Part shown: positions 59,759 through 64,000 of the stretch, piece after piece | Numbering within the stretch: the stretch's first letter is position 1 | Layout of the letters: each line of letters opens with the position of its first letter | Assembly: GCA_041686955.1 (NCBI GenBank) | Contig: JAWLCV010000007.1 | Span: 19,822-83,821, forward strand | Direction of reading: 5' to 3' | DNA: 64,000 nucleotides | DNA from: UBA7803 sp041686955 | GTDB taxonomy: Bacteria; Pseudomonadota; Gammaproteobacteria; Pseudomonadales; Azotimanducaceae | The notes under the pieces: generated by a model | The model's input: only the letters and a program-made list of their open reading frames with translations | What the model was told of the DNA's origin: nothing | Database searches by the model: none | Position numbers and translations under genes: made by a program

Positions 59759-62295
59759 CAGCTCGATACCTCCCTCAAGAGCGGTATGCCGTCGTCGCCG
59801 TGCCCGTCCTCGGTCTGGGTTCCCACGATCGGCAGGTGAAACTCGTGCCGCCCCGCCACCACCAGGGTCTCGGTGGCGTCGGGCAGCACCACCCGAGCGC
59901 TGCAGTTGCCCGGCACGTCCAGATACAGGTGAAACCCTTCGCCATCGATCCGCCACTCGCAGGTGTAGCGGCCGTGCACCGTATCGAGATGTCCCGCGAC
60001 CCGCCCCACGGGGTGGCCGGCGGGGAACGCCGCACCGAGTGGAGGCCGGGGCTCTACACGCACCCGGCGATAAGCATTCAGGTCCGGCGTGAGGTTGTCG
60101 TCCAGCTCCAGACCCAGCAGGAAGCGCTGCAGCCATCCGGCGACGCAGGCAGCGGCGAGGCGGCCCGCCTGGTTCCGGCGCCTGTCCCAGAGCACGTCGG
60201 CGCCCGACTGCAGCGGCTCCAGCCAACCCGGAGCGGTGGTCTGAAGCAGGGTCCGGTAGGCCAGATCAGCGCGCCCTTCCTGGGTCAGCACTTCGAGCAG
60301 CAGAGAGCCATGACGCAGATCCACGTCGGGGTGATAGCCCGCGCCGCGAAGCTGTGATTCGAGGCGAGCCAGTGCCGCAGCGCGCTCGCCGCCCTCCAGG
60401 AGGCCGAGCTCCAGCGCCAGCAGATAGCCGAGCTGATGGTCTCCCACCAGCAGCCCCCGCGCGGTGACGTAACGTGCTCGAAAGTCGTCGCGGAACTGCC
60501 TCGCTCGGGCATCCAGGCGCTCAAGATCCTCGAGCCGCCCCAGCACTCCCGCCATCCGCATGGCCAGGTTCAGCCGATACGCGTGCCAGGCCGCGGCCAG
60601 CATCTCGTCGCCGCCACCGTGCTCCAGCCACTGCTGCTCCGGAGCGGCGGCCAGCCGGCGCCGCACCGCGGGGTAGGCCTGCTCCAACAGGCGGCGGTTC
60701 CCGCTGCACCGGTACAGGTACCACAGGCACGGCAGCATGAACTCCCAGCTCGCCTCGTCCGCGGGCAGGTCGGGAAGGCCGTCCGGATACAAGGCCGCCA
60801 CGTCCAGAATCGCTCCGGCACCCGCCAGGATCGCTTGCGCATCCGCCGGATCGACCGCACGATGGATCACCTCCAGCCCCGACACCGGGCCCAGCACCAG
60901 GCCCGAGCGCAGCGTTCGACTCGCCGCATGGAACAATCGCTGCAGCAGAGCGTGGTCGCATTCGAACCCGGCATTCGTCGGCGCCTCGACTTCCACCTCC
61001 ACCGCGGCGACTTCCTGGAAGTCGTGCAGGTCCAGCTCGGACTCCACCTCGAGGTAACGGAACGCGTGCAGCGCGAACTGGGGCTCGAACACGGCCCAGC
61101 CGCGGCCGGCCGCCGTGTAGCGGTCCACGGCGGGACTCCAGCGGACCGAGGCCCCGGCCCCTTGCCCGGACCCATCGGTTTCCGGGCCCAGGACCCCGTA
61201 GCGCACGGAGAGGCAGGTGCCGGCGCGTCCGCGCAGACGCAGGCGGGCACGGCCAACGAGGGTCCTGCCGAAATCGAAGCGCAACCGCCGTGTGCCGCCG
61301 GGGGTGACCTGGCGCAGCGGCGCCTCCACAGCAGGGTGGAGCGCCGTCTGAACGGCGAGCGGAGCGGCACCGGCCACCGGCGCCGCCTCGTCCGGCGCGT
61401 CCTCGAGCACCGGGGCGCCCCGAAGGTCCACGTCGGGCGTGCTCCACCCCGGCAGCAGCTGGCGCGCATCCACTTCTTCACCCAGATCGCGATCCGCCCG
61501 CAGCACCCAGGTCGGCCGCCAATGCCAGCTCGCGTCGGTACCGAGTATCTGGCGCTCGCCGTCGGGGTAATCCAGAACGAGCACGGCCCAGAGGCCGGGG
61601 CGGGTGCCCAGGCGCTGGCGCGCGCCACCGGCGTGGTGGCCGCACCAGGTACCGTCCGCCAGCAACACGGCGATGCGGTTGCGGCCGTGGGCGAGGCACG
61701 GGTCCACGTCGTAGACCCGACAGGGGACCTGGTGCCCCCAGGGCGCGCCTCCGGCGATGAGCTCCTCGCCGGTGACGGCGCAGCCGTTGATCTCGACCCG
61801 CGCCGCCCCGCGCACCGCCAGGTACAGGCGCGACGCCGCCGGCACCCGGGGGACCTGGAAATCCCGGTACAGCAGCGGCACCGGCGCGGCCGTGACGGGG
61901 GACCCCATGAGCGGCGCACTCACCCAGCGGGCTTCGCGAGCCTCGTCTTCGGAAAGGCCCATCTCGAACCGGGCCGGCTCGCTCCAGGGACTCGGAACAC
62001 CGTCACTGTCGTAGCAGCGCACCCGCCACCACACACGCGCGCCGGAGCCGAGCTCCGGGCCGGCGTACTCCACGTTCACCGTCCGCTCGCTCGCCACCCG
62101 GCCGCTGTCCCACAGGTCGGCGCGGCCCGCGTGCAAGGCGGCTTCGCTGGTGGCCGCCTGAATCTGATAGGCCGTCTGCACCTCGGCGGGGCGCGGGTCG
62201 TTCAGCCACCAGGAGAGACGCGGCCGAGAACCATGGACTCCCGTGGGAGCCTCACGATACTCGCACCGCAACCTGGCCGGCGCAGTTCGCGTCAT
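59758..62295 (-). CDS. GH78-family-like protein with replaced catalytic residues
   Basis: An 845-residue protein with the layout of GH78 alpha-L-rhamnosidases: N-terminal Fn3-like domain (AYQIQAATSEAAL, DSGRVASERTVNVEYAG), a beta-sandwich with sugar-binding-like fold, an (alpha/alpha)6 barrel from about 455 to 750, and a C-terminal beta domain. Family enzymes have TDCPQRDERLGWTGDAQ at the catalytic acid; here the ungapped equivalent reads VSGLEVIHRAVDPADAQ, so the acid is His478. The general-base block (typically WERWD) reads VLWDRRR with Asp704. Rhamnosidase activity is therefore doubtful. No signal peptide, so cytoplasmic. Coupled to the LysR gene upstream (ATGA) and to nthB downstream (TGATG). 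Confidence 0.8.
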   Translation of the reverse strand: MTRTAPARLRCEYREAPTGVHGSRPRLSWWLNDPRPAEVQTAYQIQAATSEAALHAGRADLWDSGRVASERTVNVEYAGPELGSGARVWWRVRCYDSDGVPSPWSEPARFEMGLSEDEAREARWVSAPLMGSPVTAAPVPLLYRDFQVPRVPAASRLYLAVRGAARVEINGCAVTGEELIAGGAPWGHQVPCRVYDVDPCLAHGRNRIAVLLADGTWCGHHAGGARQRLGTRPGLWAVLVLDYPDGERQILGTDASWHWRPTWVLRADRDLGEEVDARQLLPGWSTPDVDLRGAPVLEDAPDEAAPVAGAAPLAVQTALHPAVEAPLRQVTPGGTRRLRFDFGRTLVGRARLRLRGRAGTCLSVRYGVLGPETDGSGQGAGASVRWSPAVDRYTAAGRGWAVFEPQFALHAFRYLEVESELDLHDFQEVAAVEVEVEAPTNAGFECDHALLQRLFHAASRTLRSGLVLGPVSGLEVIHRAVDPADAQAILAGAGAILDVAALYPDGLPDLPADEASWEFMLPCLWYLYRCSGNRRLLEQAYPAVRRRLAAAPEQQWLEHGGGDEMLAAAWHAYRLNLAMRMAGVLGRLEDLERLDARARQFRDDFRARYVTARGLLVGDHQLGYLLALELGLLEGGERAAALARLESQLRGAGYHPDVDLRHGSLLLEVLTQEGRADLAYRTLLQTTAPGWLEPLQSGADVLWDRRRNQAGRLAAACVAGWLQRFLLGLELDDNLTPDLNAYRRVRVEPRPPLGAAFPAGHPVGRVAGHLDTVHGRYTCEWRIDGEGFHLYLDVPGNCSARVVLPDATETLVVAGRHEFHLPIVGTQTEDGHGDDGIPLLREVSS

Positions 62296-63194
62296 CCGTG
62301 CTTCCCCGTCAGGCGGCCCGTCGGGAGCCCCGTCAGCCGCGCCTGGTGGTCCGCGAACTGCTGCTGAAGGAAGGCCGACACCGCCTGGATCCGTGCCATG
62401 CCGCGCGCCTCCGGGCGCGTGAACAGCCACGCCTCGGCCTGACGCACCGGCTCAACCGGCGCCCGGCGGAGCTCCGGCAGAGCATCGCCGGCGAAGCACG
62501 GCAGAACACCAAGGCCCTGCCCGAGCTGCAGGGCCCGCCCCACCAGCAGCGGGTCCTGCACGCGCAGCCCCAGCGGCACCGCCCGGTAATGACGGCAGCG
62601 CAACTTCTCGGAAAGGCTGGCCGGGTCGCTCGGGCCCACCCACCGCGCAGGCTGCGGATCCGCCTCCGGCTCCAGCGCCGCGAGGTACTCGGCCGTTCCG
62701 TACACCGCCGCCATCACCGCACCCAGCGGCCGGCCGATGAGATGCTCGGGAGGCTCGTCCGTGACCCACAGCGCCATGTCCGCGGCACCGGATTCCAGAT
62801 GCGCCAGGGCAGGCCCGGTGAGCAGGGTCAGCTCGATCTCGGGGTGCGCCGAGTGGAACGAGTCGAGGACGGGTATCACCAGCTCTCCTGCGACCGTGGC
62901 GGGGAGCGCCAGGGCCACGACTCCGGCCAGGCCCGGACCTTGAGACTGCAGCCGGCGCTCGACCTGCTCGAGCTCCTCGGCCACGCGGTCGAGAACCTCG
63001 ATGACCTCGGCGCCGGCGGCGGTGAGCTCCATGCCGCGCGACGTCCGCGAGAACAGCTTCGTGCCCACGCGCCTCTCGAGCGCGTCGAGATGGCGCGCCA
63101 CCGTGGAGCCGTGCACCCTCAGCAGCTCGCCGGCGCCGCGAACGGAACCGCTACGCGCCACCGCCTGCACGAACTTGAAGTCGTCCCAATCCAC
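62292..63194 (-). CDS. LysR-family transcriptional regulator
   Basis: A 300-residue LTTR. The helix-turn-helix is FVQAVARSGSVRGAGELLRVHGSTVARHLDALE at about 8-40, followed by KLFSRTSRGMELTAAG and an effector domain (VVALALPATVAGELVIPVL, ELTLLTGPALAHLESGAADMAL). GTG start at 63194. The first helix-turn-helix resembles the group close to 'RSGSVRGAGELL' regulators of amide/nitrile or aromatic metabolism, but the ligand is not predictable. It lies first in the same transcription unit as the GH78-like and nitrile hydratase genes, so it may be autoregulatory. Confidence 0.88.
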   Translation of the reverse strand: MDWDDFKFVQAVARSGSVRGAGELLRVHGSTVARHLDALERRVGTKLFSRTSRGMELTAAGAEVIEVLDRVAEELEQVERRLQSQGPGLAGVVALALPATVAGELVIPVLDSFHSAHPEIELTLLTGPALAHLESGAADMALWVTDEPPEHLIGRPLGAVMAAVYGTAEYLAALEPEADPQPARWVGPSDPASLSEKLRCRHYRAVPLGLRVQDPLLVGRALQLGQGLGVLPCFAGDALPELRRAPVEPVRQAEAWLFTRPEARGMARIQAVSAFLQQQFADHQARLTGLPTGRLTGKHG

Positions 63195-63284
63195 CTGCTA
63201 CCCCGATCAAGGTGCTGCAATTATGCAACACTCCGTTGCGTTACCATAGGTTGCGTTTCGTGTTACCTAAAGTAACATTGCTAC

Positions 63285-63404
63285 CAAGATCTGGTGAGGG
63301 ATACCCGACCTCCCCTCTCCCCTCCCCTTCCCTCGGGTATCCCTCCCGGTCTACCCCTCCCTGATACCGGCGGGTGGAAGCGAACGCTCCCCCGCCGTTT
63401 TTTT
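63285..63404 (+). ncRNA. Candidate small RNA with an all-pyrimidine loop
   Basis: A plus-strand unit of about 120 bases between two minus-strand genes. A promoter-like TTGCGT (63251-63256)/TAACAT (63273-63278) with 16-base spacing precedes it. The body holds a perfect 13-bp stem (63296-63308 with 63333-63345) closing a 24-base loop composed only of C and T, and it ends in a hairpin with a T-run. C/U-rich loops with CCUCC cores can pair with Shine-Dalgarno sequences. No coding potential is evident. This is a structural prediction by eye, not a known family. Confidence 0.3.
63369..63404 (+). terminator. Intrinsic terminator-like hairpin with T7
   Basis: CGGCGGG (63369-63375) pairs with CCCGCCG (63391-63397) across a 15-base loop and is followed by seven T (63398-63404). 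The T-run on the plus strand means it would end plus-strand transcription, although both annotated neighbours are on the minus strand. Confidence 0.6.
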
Positions 63405-63435
63405 CTCCCCGTCCGTTCGCCGCAGCAGCCCGTCT

Positions 63436-64000
63436 TCAGTGGACCGCGCTCACCCGCACCCGGCCCCCCTCCACCCGCACCTGCGGCAGGTGGCTCAACC
63501 GGCAGCCGTGGCCCGACAGGTTGCGGCCGTCGCGCACATCGAAACGATAGCCGTGCCAGGGACAGGAAACCACCGCGCCTTCCAGGTCTGCGCCCGTCAG
63601 CGGACCGAGCATGTGAGGGCATTGCCGCGGAAATGCCGTCAACGACCCCTCGACCTCCGCCAGAACGAACTCGCGACCACCGAGCGTGAATTCGAGCGGC
63701 AGCCTGAGCTCGCTCTGAAGCCCCAGGTCGCATTCCCGCTCGCCGTCCCGGGCCCGGTCGATACGCCGGTCGAGCTGGCGCTGGCGTTCGACCATCATGG
63801 CCACGTCCTCGTCGTACAGGCGCGCGTAGCGGCGGGCCAGCGCCTGCCCGGCGCGAGACCTCGCCGCGGGCTCCATGCCGGGCACGAAGAAATCCACCAC
63901 CACGTCCACCCGGCGGGCCGCCACCGGGAAGGCATGGGTCCAGATCTCCGCGGCGGGTGGCGTTCCGGCATCGGGCTCGCCAGCGGGCTCGCCAGCGGGC
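63436..64000 (-). CDS. Rieske [2Fe-2S] protein, 5' part beyond the window
   Basis: The frame is open to base 64000, so the N-terminus is missing; 187 residues are visible. The C-terminal ~100 residues are a Rieske domain with CPHMLGPLTGADLEGAVVSC-type ligands: Cys-x-His in CPHM and Cys-x2-His in CPWHGYRF. The preceding sequence (THAFPVAARRVDVVVDFFVPG, ARRYARLYDEDVAMMVERQ) looks like the end of the catalytic START-type domain of Rieske oxygenases, and a Gly/Glu/Pro repeat (PAGEPAGEP) lies further N-terminal. A Rieske domain after the catalytic domain is unusual. It might be a double-Rieske oxygenase or an electron carrier fused to another domain. Confidence 0.75.
   Translation of the reverse strand, partial: PAGEPAGEPDAGTPPAAEIWTHAFPVAARRVDVVVDFFVPGMEPAARSRAGQALARRYARLYDEDVAMMVERQRQLDRRIDRARDGERECDLGLQSELRLPLEFTLGGREFVLAEVEGSLTAFPRQCPHMLGPLTGADLEGAVVSCPWHGYRFDVRDGRNLSGHGCRLSHLPQVRVEGGRVRVSAVH

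Overview
The window is GC-rich DNA with tightly packed, often overlapping genes, frequent GTG starts and stop/start overlaps. The gene families suggest a gammaproteobacterium: DUF6491, FeoAB with a gammaproteobacterial-type Fur, the YfhM-like alpha-2-macroglobulin/PBP1C pair, MnmH, an MddA-like methyltransferase and an AgmX-type TonB locus. A run of exactly 100 Ns flanked by a 99-bp exact duplication shows that this is a draft scaffold, probably metagenome-assembled. I saw no rRNA, tRNA, CRISPR array, insertion sequence or prophage.

Left part (1-11 kb). An M20 amidohydrolase is cut by the left edge and a small secreted protein follows. Then comes a long minus-strand operon (11028 down to 1735): a TlpA-type thioredoxin, an exported protein, two large periplasmic TPR proteins, a TPR lipoprotein, a small exported protein, ExbB, two ExbD paralogues and a TonB-like protein with an AgmX/PglI-type C-terminus. 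It looks like a proton-driven envelope machine related to the core of the Myxococcus Agl-Glt/Nfs systems.

11-29 kb. Metabolic genes (ApbE, two serine hydrolases, cysteine synthase, PaaG-like crotonase, nitroreductase, Ldh-type dehydrogenase, SDR), the assembly gap, the iron unit fur-feoA-feoB with a Fur box in a clear promoter, an ECF sigma/anti-sigma/exported coiled-coil trio, a MerR-like/TPR protein, a BamA-like barrel protein, a sirtuin and a TauD-type dioxygenase.

29-49 kb. The alpha-2-macroglobulin (intact CLEQ thioester) and PBP1C operon, a CadC-like regulator, an MddA-like methanethiol methyltransferase with a HIT protein, a thiolase with a Fur-like site over its promoter, DUF3108, a HAD phosphatase, a PAP2 phosphatase, and a GldA-GldF/G-DUF4340 ABC system.

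49-64 kb. NnrU, SDR, TM2, epoxide-hydrolase-like, thioesterase, Nudix, YegD-like Hsp70, a small zinc-ribbon protein, MsrA, a Sel1/TPR lipoprotein and MnmH. Last is an operon in which a LysR regulator and a GH78-like protein with both catalytic glutamates apparently replaced are translationally coupled to a cobalt-type nitrile hydratase (beta, alpha, accessory). A candidate small RNA with an all-pyrimidine loop and a Rieske protein cut by the right edge close the window.
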